Below, piece by piece: positions 29,282 through 37,017 of a stretch of 64,000 nt of DNA. The position numbers and the translations under genes are program-made. Position 1 is the stretch's first letter, and each line of letters starts with the position of its first letter. A model generated the notes under the pieces. It was not told the origin of the DNA, made no database searches, and saw nothing but the letters and a program-made list of their open reading frames with translations. The DNA comes from Alloalcanivorax dieselolei B5 (GTDB taxonomy: Bacteria; Pseudomonadota; Gammaproteobacteria; Pseudomonadales; Alcanivoracaceae), in contig NC_018691.1 in the NCBI RefSeq assembly GCF_000300005.1, positions 124,001 through 188,000 on the forward strand, written 5' to 3'.

Positions 29282-29707
29282 TGGTATTCCCCTGCAAAGC
29301 GCTGAAAATACAGCGGCGCGGCCCCGGCGGGCTGTTATGCGATTCGGAGCACATTATTGGGGTAAGGAGAGAGAGGGCGTTATGCGAGGCGTCTCAGGGT
29401 ATTTGCAGGACGTCTCATAGAGGCACTTGGAAGGAAAAAATCTTTATTAAGCGGTTGATTGGTAAGAGAGCGGTTCGCTCTTCTATTTAAAAGGTATGGG
29501 AATAATGGCTTGCAAAACAGAGGAAATTTGCGCCATAGTTTGAATCGACATTCGGGGATATTGCGTTCCCGCATGTCGGTTTCATGATTTGGTTTTCATA
29601 GCTTTCTTCATTTTTCCTTCCGGCTCTGCCGGGCCCGGCCGGACGGCCCCAGGATGGGGCCTCCGGTTCGGTGTTTTCAACACGCCTCCAGGGTTTCACG
29701 ATAATCA
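29282..29707. other. Long AT-richer intergenic region upstream of the autotransporter
   Basis: No gene is visible in these 426 bp. It contains two direct CGTCTCA copies at 29390 and 29411 (21 bp apart, two helical turns), a small GAGCG-GTT-CGCTC hairpin at about 29467-29479 and a GC-rich CCGG-rich block at 29622-29655. It separates the autotransporter start from the end of the toxin-antitoxin operon and is markedly lower in GC than its surroundings. Confidence 0.5.
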
Positions 29708-30073
29708 TCAGTGATCATCGGAGAGCGTCAAAGCGCCACCTTTATTCAGCGTCTCGGCGATTTCGCCGGCGGTTTTGCCGTCGAATCCTTCTTCTCCGGC
29801 GGACAGCCGCAGGCTGCCGGTGTCGATGACACTCTGCAAGAAAGGTGAAGTCAACAAGTAACCCTCCACGGACAGATGGATTTGTTGGCCCACCCGGTCA
29901 CGGGTGAAATCGGCCAGGGTTTGCCGGCTTTCCGGATCGAGCGTGATATCAATCACGTCCCGGGTTGTATCAGGCGACGTTCTCTTCTCCGCGCTTTCCA
30001 CCTGCAGGGTTACCGTTTCAGCCTGTAGGCTGGTGGACAACAACAGCAACGGAAGGCATTTCAGGATACGCAT
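29708..30073 (-). CDS. Periplasmic SecD P1-head-like protein
   Basis: This 121-residue protein has a signal peptide (1-18, SLQA) and no further membrane segment. The mature part (LADFTRDRVGQQIHLSVEGYLLTSPFLQSVIDTGSLRLS...FDGKTAGEIAETLNKGGAL) reads like the periplasmic head of the SecD P1 domain as found in small stand-alone homologues. It is the last gene of a minus-strand set and starts only 3 nt after the zeta-type kinase stop, so it is almost certainly co-transcribed. Its role beside a toxin-antitoxin pair is unknown. Confidence 0.7.
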   Translation of the reverse strand: MRILKCLPLLLLSTSLQAETVTLQVESAEKRTSPDTTRDVIDITLDPESRQTLADFTRDRVGQQIHLSVEGYLLTSPFLQSVIDTGSLRLSAGEEGFDGKTAGEIAETLNKGGALTLSDDH

Positions 30074-30076
30074 GGT

Positions 30077-30679
30077 CTAGTCGTCCTCCTGGCCGAACAG
30101 CAAGGTGTCGACCCAATCGGGTTGTATATCGGTAAGAGGAATGTAGTGCCCTTCCTCCACATAACCCACTCGCAGAAGCGGTGTTTCCGCGCTGCTGTTA
30201 TCGATTAGATGCGCTTGATCGCAAAGCGGCAGGGCCAGGTGCACATGCCTGAACGTGCGAGGCAAACGAGCGTGGATCTTATCGGCCGGCACATGATGTC
30301 CGCCTTCCTCGGTGCGCTGATGGACACGGGCCTGATTGAGTTGCGGATCGTCCAGGTGAATAAAAACCAGGATCACCTGATAACCTCTGGCTTTGGCCTG
30401 GGCGATGAAGTCGATTTTGGAAGGGTGTGAAAATACCGTTTCGTAGCAAAAACTTTGCCCCTGATGAATCAGCATATCGCGCAGTTGCCGGGCCAGGGCG
30501 GCGGCCTGATAGCTATGCGCTTCCGGGGCCTGGGGAAAGCGTTGCCGGGCGATCACATCCGCATTGACGAACGGTAGGCCGGCATTCTGCAGGGCTTCCC
30601 GGTAGAAAGTGCTTTTGCCGGCACCGTTGCCGCCCACCAGAATCCACAGTTGCTTTTCCGATGGGGGGTGCGAGGCCAT
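30077..30679 (-). CDS. Zeta-toxin-like P-loop kinase
   Basis: This 200-residue protein has the Walker A GGNGAGKST at 16-24, followed by FVNADVIARQ (N39/D41 region). The YETVFSHPSK motif follows, with E80 as the likely catalytic/base residue, and then a basic QARVHQRTEEGGHHV helix (R118, R122). This layout matches the chromosomal zeta-toxin/AAA-kinase family, whose plasmid relatives phosphorylate UDP-N-acetylglucosamine and block cell-wall synthesis. It follows the ParD-like gene by 3 nt, the normal antitoxin-toxin order. Toxic activity is inferred; some family members may be ordinary small-molecule kinases. Confidence 0.82.
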   Translation of the reverse strand: MASHPPSEKQLWILVGGNGAGKSTFYREALQNAGLPFVNADVIARQRFPQAPEAHSYQAAALARQLRDMLIHQGQSFCYETVFSHPSKIDFIAQAKARGYQVILVFIHLDDPQLNQARVHQRTEEGGHHVPADKIHARLPRTFRHVHLALPLCDQAHLIDNSSAETPLLRVGYVEEGHYIPLTDIQPDWVDTLLFGQEDD

Positions 30680-30682
30680 GAT

Positions 30683-31087
30683 TCAGTTCTCGGCGATGAA
30701 AGTGCCGTCAACGAATCGCCCCACGCGGATCTCTCCGGAGGCGCTGATCTGTTCCAGGCGGCCTGGATGGCGGCGCGAAGCCTGATAGCGCACTGCACTG
30801 GCGGATATCTGCCGGGCCAGGGTGCCGGAGGCGCGGCGGGCTTCCAGATTGCTGAACACGGTCTCTGACGCCACCGGTTTGGACACCGTCCGCTCCACGC
30901 GCAGAGTGGCGATACCCGCCGTGATTTCCAGGATGTCCTGCGGACTGAGCCGTGGTGCCAGGGTCCGGCCCAGATCGGCCCATTGCTCTATCTGCTCCGC
31001 CGCGCTGCGGTGAAGTAACTCGCCGTAGGTCTTGGCGGCATCCATCAACTCCGATTGCAGCCGTACCGGTGAGGCGGATTTGCCCAT
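30683..31087 (-). CDS. ParD-like antitoxin
   Basis: This 134-residue protein starts at the ATG at 31087 behind an AGGAG site. The N-terminus SPVRLQSELMDAAKTYGELLHRSAAEQIEQWADLGR has the ribbon-helix-helix pattern of the ParD_like (PF11903-type) antitoxin family. The C-terminal half (about 90-134) is basic and likely unstructured until it binds the toxin. It is the first gene of the operon with the zeta-like kinase. A palindrome in the promoter spacer just upstream suggests it represses its own operon. Confidence 0.82.
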   Translation of the reverse strand: MGKSASPVRLQSELMDAAKTYGELLHRSAAEQIEQWADLGRTLAPRLSPQDILEITAGIATLRVERTVSKPVASETVFSNLEARRASGTLARQISASAVRYQASRRHPGRLEQISASGEIRVGRFVDGTFIAEN

Positions 31088-31116
31088 GAGCGTCTCCTGA
31101 TCGTGACATTTTTTGA

Positions 31117-31145
31117 TTTGTAGCATTTTGCTACACCGGCTGCAA
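31117..31145 (-). promoter_or_regulatory. Promoter of the antitoxin-toxin operon with embedded palindromic operator
   Basis: On the minus strand TTGCAG (31145-31140) and TACAAA (31122-31117) are separated by 17 nt and form a fair sigma70 promoter. TGTAGCA-TTT-TGCTACA (31119-31135 on plus) is a perfect 7-bp inverted repeat that covers the -10 and most of the spacer, ideal for autorepression by a ribbon-helix-helix antitoxin. Confidence 0.65.
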
Positions 31146-31174
31146 TGGCGAATATCGCCGGTTTTGTAGACGGG

Positions 31175-31204
31175 GCTGTGAGAGCTGCCTTGGCAGCGAA
31201 TTGG
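31175..31204. repeat. Single REP-like half-unit
   Basis: GCTGTGAGAGCTGCC...GGCAGCGAATTGG matches half of the REP-like elements found elsewhere in the window (compare 10706-10732). It is solitary and lies between the antitoxin promoter and the end of the BCCT gene. Confidence 0.6.
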
Positions 31205-31261
31205 TGTATAGACGTACCGGCATATGTAAGAGTGCCCGCGAGTTGTGGGCAGCATAACGGC

Positions 31262-32794
31262 TCAGCTTTCCGATTCGACTTGGACACTTTGCCTGGTGGC
31301 TTCCACCAGCATCAGAATCAAACTGCCGGCGCTGCCGAGCACGATGATCAAGCCGGGCAAGCCGGCCAGGTTGGCGAGCATTTTGATGCCGTCCACGCCC
31401 AGGTAGGTGGCGCTGCCCCACCCCACGGCGCCGATAATGGCCCCCCAGAGCAGTTTGATGGCGAACGGCGATGTCATGTCCTCGGCGGTCACTGCCCGGG
31501 TACACAGGCCGCCGATGGCGTCCGTGTTGGAGTCGGCGGCGGTGATGAAGGAAATCAGACAGGCGAAGATAAAAAACAGGCCGAGGGTAAAGCTGCCGGG
31601 CAGATAGCTGAACAATTGATAGGAGATGGCCGCCAGTCCCTCGTCTTTATAGACCTGGTACAAGGCGCCGTGGTCCTGGATGTCGAAATACAATGCGGAG
31701 GCACCGAAGGCGGAGAACCAGAGAATGCCGAACGCCGACGGCAGCACCAGATTGACCAGAATGAACTGGCGCACCGTGTAACCCTGGGCGATTTTGCCGA
31801 GGAACAGGCAGGACAGAGGCGCCCAGGCGAACCAACTGGCGAAGAAGGCGGTGGTCCACTTGGCGGACCACTGGCTGTTGGCCGGCTCGCGGGTCATCAA
31901 ATGGCGCGGGAAAAAATCACTCAGATAGGTCACCAGGGCGTCGCCGCCCGCGCGGAGAATAAAGCCGCCCGGCCCCACCAGCAGCAGGTAGAGCATCAGG
32001 GCGATAAACAGCACGGCATTCATGCGGGCAAGCAATTGGATGCCGCCGCGCAGGCCGGTGGCCGCGGATAACAACGCCACGGCGATAATGCACGACGCGG
32101 CCAGGGCGTAGATCATGCTGCTCTTGGGGATATCGAACAATACCCGCAGGCCATCCCCGATCAGCAGAAGGCCGCCGCTCAATACCGCGGACATACCCAC
32201 CACAACGGAAAACAAAACCAACCCGTCCACCAACTCGCCGAACCGCCCCTGAAAACGGTCGCCGAACAGCGGGCGCAGTAAAGCGCGGATGGAAAAGCCG
32301 TAACCGTGATTGTGAAAGCCGAGCGCGAAGGTCAGAGCCGCCACGGTATAAATGGCGTAAGGAGCCAGCGTCCAGTGAACCAACACGGAGGACAGGGCGA
32401 ATCGCAGGGCGCCGTCACTGCCGGGGCGGGCGCCGGAAAAAGCCGGCGGTTCATGGAAATGCACCACCGGTTCCGCCACCGCCCAGAACAGAATGCCCAT
32501 GGCGATGACCGTGGTCAGGGATACCGAAAACCAGCGAAACGGCGAATAGATCGGCTCGGCCGTCGCGCCGCCGATGCGCACCTTGCCCAGGGGGGAAACG
32601 AAGGCCACGAGACACAACAATAACAGACCCAGGGCCGAGTAAAGGAATACCGGTGACAAGGTATGGATTAGTACGGCGTTGAGTGCGGTGGTGAAGTCGA
32701 TGAAGCGCTGTTGGTCGATGGCGATCAGCGTCAACGCCGCCAGCATGGCCGTCAGGGCTGGCCAGAAGGCGATGGGTTTGAGCCGCCGTTTCAT
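31262..32794 (-). CDS. BCCT-family betaine/choline/carnitine-type transporter
   Basis: This 510-residue inner-membrane protein has about 12 transmembrane helices. Family features include the NWTxAPYAxYT-like VHWTLAPYAIYTV, the substrate-site region FFASWFAWAPLSCLFLGKIAQGYTVRQFI (equivalent to the FWxAWxxSWSPFVG segment), and FITAADSNTDA. The ATG at 32794 overlaps the AraC stop (ATGA), so both are coupled; the longer frame upstream is AraC in another frame. It may bring in compatible solutes or quaternary amines; the missing long cytosolic C-tail argues against strong osmosensing. Confidence 0.88.
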   Translation of the reverse strand: MKRRLKPIAFWPALTAMLAALTLIAIDQQRFIDFTTALNAVLIHTLSPVFLYSALGLLLLCLVAFVSPLGKVRIGGATAEPIYSPFRWFSVSLTTVIAMGILFWAVAEPVVHFHEPPAFSGARPGSDGALRFALSSVLVHWTLAPYAIYTVAALTFALGFHNHGYGFSIRALLRPLFGDRFQGRFGELVDGLVLFSVVVGMSAVLSGGLLLIGDGLRVLFDIPKSSMIYALAASCIIAVALLSAATGLRGGIQLLARMNAVLFIALMLYLLLVGPGGFILRAGGDALVTYLSDFFPRHLMTREPANSQWSAKWTTAFFASWFAWAPLSCLFLGKIAQGYTVRQFILVNLVLPSAFGILWFSAFGASALYFDIQDHGALYQVYKDEGLAAISYQLFSYLPGSFTLGLFFIFACLISFITAADSNTDAIGGLCTRAVTAEDMTSPFAIKLLWGAIIGAVGWGSATYLGVDGIKMLANLAGLPGLIIVLGSAGSLILMLVEATRQSVQVESES

Positions 32795-33849
32795 CGGAGT
32801 CGATGTTGTTGACGGAGGTCGCGGGGGCGCATACCGAAGCGGCGGCGAAACAGGCGGCTGAAACTGGTGCTGTCGACAAAGCCGCAACGGGCGGCGATGT
32901 CGGCGATGGTTTGATGGGCGGGCGCCCCCCGCAGCAGGCGCCATACCCGGCGCAGGCGGACTTCGCGTAGATAGCCGGCCACGGTCAGATCTTGATCGGC
33001 GAAGGCACGGTAGAGGGTGGCGCGGGAGCAGCTCAGCCGCTGGGCCAGGGTGCTGGCGTCCAGGTCCGGATCACCCAGGTGGCGGTGGATCAGTTGCCGG
33101 GCCAGGGCAAACAGCAAGGTGGGCCGTTCCTTTTCCGGCCGCCGGCCGATGGTGTTCAACGTGGCAAGCGCCAAATCGATGATTTGATCCAGGATCAGGC
33201 TCTGATGTTTGATATCCAGAGTGGCGCCATGGTGGGCCAGGAGCCGAAGTTGGTCATGTAGGAACGGGAAGAGCGGGCTGTGGTGCAGGGTTTGTATCAA
33301 CTCGCTGGGGGGCGGCGGATCACCACCCAAGGCCTGACACACCGCGTCCCGGTCCAGGGAAAGATGTAATCCCTGATGGGGGCCCCAAGCGACTCGGGAT
33401 GGATGGGCGGGATCATAGAACAGCAACTCGCCGGGGCCCGAGCGCAATGCCCGGTCGCCGTCCTGCTCATGGCATCTTTCGCCGGCCAGCACCAGCCCCA
33501 GGTTCACCAGCCCGCGCTCTTCCCGCCGGCAATGGTTCTGGCGGCGCCGGCCGGAGACGGGATCCGACTGGTACCAATACACATCCCCGCGTGGGGCAAT
33601 CAGTGCCGAAGCCCGGGCCTGGAAGCCATCGCGCTGAACAGGGCTGGGGGTATCGGCCTCGAAGTCGTAAAACACGGTTTCCCGCCAGAAATCGTAGGCG
33701 TCCCGTGGGCGCAGAGTATCCGTGGAAAGGGACAGAAACACACAGTCCTTGGGGCGTCCATACTCTGGGGACCAACGTCCCCGTTCCGGCGTCCACTCCC
33801 AGATGTCCGGTGCCCAATCCCATTGCACTGCTGAACGCGGCTCGTCCAA
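32791..33849 (-). CDS. AraC-family regulator (AraC-binding-like N-terminal domain)
   Basis: The 352-residue protein has an N-terminal sensor of the AraC-binding-like type (DAYDFWRETVFYDFEAD, then EERGLVNLGLVLAGE and LRSGPGELLFYDPAHPSRV). The C-terminal double helix-turn-helix spans about 250-350: LDASTLAQRLSCSRATLYRAFADQ and TIADIAARCGFVDSTSFSRLFRRRFGMRP. It overlaps the downstream BCCT gene by 4 nt, so it most likely controls that transporter in response to its substrate or product. The start at 33849 is the first convincing ATG; shorter starts are possible. Confidence 0.87.
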   Translation of the reverse strand: MDEPRSAVQWDWAPDIWEWTPERGRWSPEYGRPKDCVFLSLSTDTLRPRDAYDFWRETVFYDFEADTPSPVQRDGFQARASALIAPRGDVYWYQSDPVSGRRRQNHCRREERGLVNLGLVLAGERCHEQDGDRALRSGPGELLFYDPAHPSRVAWGPHQGLHLSLDRDAVCQALGGDPPPPSELIQTLHHSPLFPFLHDQLRLLAHHGATLDIKHQSLILDQIIDLALATLNTIGRRPEKERPTLLFALARQLIHRHLGDPDLDASTLAQRLSCSRATLYRAFADQDLTVAGYLREVRLRRVWRLLRGAPAHQTIADIAARCGFVDSTSFSRLFRRRFGMRPRDLRQQHRLR

Positions 33850-33961
33850 ATTTCCCCCGCTGCATGACTTTATTCTGGTCTTTGCTCATGTATGCCGTGG
33901 GGAAGAGCGAAAATCAACCCGGGGCATGGTCCGGTCCGGGGCAAGCGGGATCAACGCCCGT

Positions 33962-34831
33962 TCATGGACCGGTAAACGCAAGCAGGTCACCGTCGCGGAA
34001 GACGAATAGATCGTTTGATAGCGAATAGGGTGACTCCGCCGCCATATCGGTGGCGACCTGGCGAAGTTTGCCGAGACCCTCTTTATCTTCGCTGCCACAG
34101 ATCATCAGCCTGTCGCGGGCGGGAATGGCCAGAACCGGTTCGCCGGCCACCTCCAACCGCTCACGCCAGTGTTCGAACAACAGCGCCATGCTGGCTTCGT
34201 AGTTCGTGTCCAGAGTCACGAAGTAACGGCCGTCACCGCCTTTCAACTGAAGATGGGGCAGCCACTGCCGCTGCAGGTTGTCGAGGGCAAGCCGGTGCAG
34301 GGCCTCCCGATCACCGCCGAATTTTTCCAGCACTTCGCCGCCGACAAAGCGCATCTGTTCGCCGCTATCTTCCACATAAGTGATCAGCAGTTCGTCGTTG
34401 CTCAGAGGGCGGGTGAGGAAAGGCATCTGATCGGGGGTGGCGTCAGGAAACGCCTGGCGCATCTGCTCCAGGGAGGCGTCGAGCCAAGCGCGGGTCTTGA
34501 TGACCGGCAGGACCACGGCCTCGTCTTGGGTTTGCGTCGCCTGATCCTGGTTGCGGATATAGGTGTGGATGATCTGATCGAGGTTGTCCGGATCGCGCCG
34601 ATAGGTGTCATAGGCGTTGTCCAGGAAATGGCAGATTTCCCAGCCGCCTTCACTGTCCCAGCGCACCGAGAAGCGATTGGTGTCATCGGATTGGATACGC
34701 ACTTCGGCGGGACCGAGAAGCTCCTTCACCGTGGCGGCATAGCGTTGCGCGAACGCTTTCGCATCAAGCAGGTTACCGTTACCGGAAGAGGGGGTCGGTT
34801 TCTTGCCGAAAAGACGGCGAAGCAATTCCAT
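33962..34831 (-). CDS. DUF1444 family protein
   Basis: This 289-residue cytosolic protein matches the uncharacterised DUF1444 (YtpQ-like) family in pattern: an N-terminal FAQRYAATVKELLG helix, a central VLPVIKTRAWLDASLEQ segment and a C-terminal AIPARDRLMICGSED segment. There is no signal peptide, no membrane helix and no catalytic motif that can be named. It stands alone, between the AraC gene and the hairpin-rich region after fpr. Function unknown. Confidence 0.75.
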   Translation of the reverse strand: MELLRRLFGKKPTPSSGNGNLLDAKAFAQRYAATVKELLGPAEVRIQSDDTNRFSVRWDSEGGWEICHFLDNAYDTYRRDPDNLDQIIHTYIRNQDQATQTQDEAVVLPVIKTRAWLDASLEQMRQAFPDATPDQMPFLTRPLSNDELLITYVEDSGEQMRFVGGEVLEKFGGDREALHRLALDNLQRQWLPHLQLKGGDGRYFVTLDTNYEASMALLFEHWRERLEVAGEPVLAIPARDRLMICGSEDKEGLGKLRQVATDMAAESPYSLSNDLFVFRDGDLLAFTGP

Positions 34832-34944
34832 GCCCTGACTCCTTTACCCTTGGCGGGATTGTCATCCTGTGGAGTGGACAGCATACGCCAAGAACAGTGG
34901 TGATGGAGCCCTCTGCCTGCCTCTCCGCCATGAACCCAGAGATC

Positions 34945-35056
34945 GCTACGAAGCCGCTGTGGGAGCCAGCTTGCTGGCGAATACGGTCCTTCGGTGTTGG
35001 GATATTCGCTTGCAAGCGGAGCGCCGCCCGGCAAGCTTCCCACAGCGGCTTCGTGA
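34945..35056. repeat. REP-like inverted element C
   Basis: Inverted pair with outer arms GCTACGAAGCCGCTGTGGGAGC and its near complement around a longer centre. The flank ATGAACCCAGAG is shared with element D at 42421. It occupies part of the 405-bp gap 34832-35236. Confidence 0.85.
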
Positions 35057-35085
35057 TTCAGTCTGTTGTGTCCCCGATGGAGGGT

Positions 35086-35207
35086 GACCGCCGTGGACGG
35101 CGGTCATAAAAAATCGTCGGAAACGATTTTTAACGTCACTCCAGTGACGGCCCGGAGGGTGACCCGCCATGGATGGCGGTCATAAAAAACCCCGCGCGAG
35201 GCGGGGT
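35086..35207. repeat. Array of five back-to-back stem-loops downstream of fpr
   Basis: Five inverted repeats lie end to end: 35086-35105 (8-bp stem), 35109-35131 (9-bp stem), 35134-35149 (7-bp), 35164-35179 (7-bp) and 35189-35207 (7-bp). Stems 2 and 5 are followed on the minus strand by T-tracts. The first and fourth are related: each is part of a longer direct repeat (GAGGGTGAC...GGCGGTCATAAAAAA, about 36 nt, at 35080 and 35154). The block looks like a duplicated terminator module. Confidence 0.75.
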
Positions 35208-35216
35208 CAAAAAAAC
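35184..35216 (-). terminator. Rho-independent terminator of fpr
   Basis: On the minus strand CCCCGC-CTCGC-GCGGGG is followed by a TTTTTT run, 21-50 nt after the fpr stop codon. It is a textbook intrinsic terminator. It is the proximal of two T-tract hairpins in the array. Confidence 0.9.
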
Positions 35217-35236
35217 AGATTCAGCGCTTGTAGCCA

Positions 35237-36013
35237 TTACTTTTCCACGAATGCCCGCTCGATCACGTACTCGTGGATATGGCCGCCGCGGCTCTCACGG
35301 AAGCCCCAGCCATCCAGCAGGCGGGTGAGGTCCTTGAGCATGGCCGGGCTGCCGCACAGCATGAAACGGTCTTCTTCCAGGTTGGGTTGGGGCAGACCCA
35401 GATCCTCGAAGATTTTCCCGGAGTCCATCAGATTGGTGAGCCGGCCCTGGTTACGGAACGGTTCCCGGGTGACGGTCGGGTAGTACTTCAGCTTGCCCTG
35501 GATCATGTCACCGAAGAACTCGTTGTTGGGCAACTCGTCCTGGATCATGTCCTGATAGGCCAGCTCGGAAACGAAGCGCACACCGTGAGTCAGGATCACC
35601 TGGTCAAAGCGCTCATAGATCTCCGGATCCTTGATGATGCTCAGGAACGGCGCCAAACCGGTGCCGGTGGATAGCAGCCACAGGCGTTTGCCCGGCAGCA
35701 GATGGTCCGCCACCAGGGTCCCGGTGGGTTTGCGGCTCACATAGATTTTGTCGCCCGGCTTGATTTTCTGCAGCTGGGAAGTGAGCGGGCCATCCGGCAC
35801 CTTGATGCTGAAGAACTCCAGCTCTTCCTCATGGTTGGCGCTGGCGATGGAATAGGCGCGCAGCAGAGGACGACCGTTGTCCTGTTCCAGACCGATCATG
35901 GTGAAATGACCGTTCTTGAAGCGGAAGCCCGGGTCGCGGCTGGTGGTAAAACTGAACAACGTGTCGTTCCAGTGCCGAACACTGGTGACCGTTTCGGTAT
36001 TCAGATTCGACAT
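35237..36013 (-). CDS. fpr: Ferredoxin/flavodoxin--NADP+ reductase
   Basis: This 258-residue FAD enzyme moves electrons between NADPH and ferredoxin or flavodoxin. FAD-binding RAYSIAS (74-80 region), NADP-binding STGTGLAPFLSI and VILTHGVR, and the C-terminal VIERAFVEK typical of bacterial Fpr (subclass ending near EK) are visible. Length equals that of Pseudomonas Fpr. It is divergent from a finR-like LysR gene; in Pseudomonas FinR activates fpr under redox stress, and the shared 111-bp region holds a LysR-type dyad. A strong terminator follows. Confidence 0.96.
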   Translation of the reverse strand: MSNLNTETVTSVRHWNDTLFSFTTSRDPGFRFKNGHFTMIGLEQDNGRPLLRAYSIASANHEEELEFFSIKVPDGPLTSQLQKIKPGDKIYVSRKPTGTLVADHLLPGKRLWLLSTGTGLAPFLSIIKDPEIYERFDQVILTHGVRFVSELAYQDMIQDELPNNEFFGDMIQGKLKYYPTVTREPFRNQGRLTNLMDSGKIFEDLGLPQPNLEEDRFMLCGSPAMLKDLTRLLDGWGFRESRGGHIHEYVIERAFVEK

Positions 36014-36072
36014 AAGCTAATACGCCTTTATTCCAAAATACTTTAGTTGATGAGAATGTAACCGTTTCGCCG

Positions 36073-36100
36073 ATATCGGTAAAATGGGTTGTACCGATAT
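36073..36100. promoter_or_regulatory. LysR-type dyad between fpr and finR-like gene
   Basis: ATATCGGTA and TACCGATAT form a perfect 9-bp inverted repeat with a 10-nt centre. They sit between the two divergent starts (fpr at 36013, regulator at 36125), with a further GATATCGA copy at about 36103. This is where the LysR-type regulator would be expected to bind. Confidence 0.7.
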
Positions 36101-36124
36101 TTGATATCGACTTTGGTGATAACA

Positions 36125-37009
36125 ATGAGATACACCCTGCGACAACTGGAGGTGTTCCTCGCCGTGGCCCATCACGAGAACGTGAGCCGGGCGGCGCGGG
36201 ATCTGAACATGTCTCAGTCCGCCGCCTCCGGCGCTCTCAAGGAGCTGGAAACCCAGTTCGACATCAAACTGTTCGAACGCGCCGGTAAAAAGCTGCGGCT
36301 CAACGAACTGGGACGTCAGCTTTGGCCCAGAGCGGAAGCTCTGTTGGGGCAGGCCCGGGATCTGGAGTCCGGTTTGCAGGCTCACCAGGAGTTGGGGCGC
36401 CTCAAGGTCGGGGCCACACTGACCATCGGTAATTACCTGGCGGTGAATATCATGGCTCGGTATATGGCGGAGCAGCCCGGAGCCCAGGTGAAACTGGAGG
36501 TGGCGAATACCGCCACGATTGTCGACCGGGTGCTGGCCTTCGATCTGGATTTGGGGTTGATCGAAGGGGAAATCAACCACACCGACCTGGAGCTGCTGCC
36601 CTGGCGAGAGGACGAACTGGTGGTGTTCTGCGCCCCTGATCACCCCCTGGCGAAACAGAAAGTGCTATCCGGCGACGATCTTTTGGCCGCCACCTGGATC
36701 GTACGCGAAACCGGTTCGGGAACGCGACAGACCTTCGAGCGGGCTATGCATGGCCTTTTACCCGGTCTGAAACTGTTGCTCGAACTGGAACACACCGAAG
36801 CGATCAAACGGGCGGTGGAGGCCGGGCTGGGGATCAGTTGCCTGTCCCGGGTGTCACTGCGCGAGGCGTTTCGGCGCGGTTCCCTGGTGCCTTTGGCCGT
36901 GCCGGGGCGGGATTTCAGCCGTGAGTTCTATTTCGTATTGCACCGGCAGAAATACCGCAGCCCCGGCGTTGAGCGCTGGTTGGAGCTATGCCGGCAATCG
37001 CCCGAGTAA
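36125..37009 (+). CDS. finR: LysR-family regulator, FinR-like
   Basis: The 294-residue protein has an N-terminal winged-helix (MRYTLRQLEVFLAVAHHENVSRAARDLNMSQSAASGALKELE) and a type 2 periplasmic-binding-like effector domain from about residue 90. The start at 36125 gives the normal LysR N-terminus; the earlier in-frame start would put extra residues in the operator. Its divergent position next to fpr matches Pseudomonas finR, which gives the tentative name. No redox Cys pattern can be assigned by eye. Confidence 0.85.
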   Translation: MRYTLRQLEVFLAVAHHENVSRAARDLNMSQSAASGALKELETQFDIKLFERAGKKLRLNELGRQLWPRAEALLGQARDLESGLQAHQELGRLKVGATLTIGNYLAVNIMARYMAEQPGAQVKLEVANTATIVDRVLAFDLDLGLIEGEINHTDLELLPWREDELVVFCAPDHPLAKQKVLSGDDLLAATWIVRETGSGTRQTFERAMHGLLPGLKLLLELEHTEAIKRAVEAGLGISCLSRVSLREAFRRGSLVPLAVPGRDFSREFYFVLHRQKYRSPGVERWLELCRQSPE

Positions 37010-37017
37010 AATAGTGA

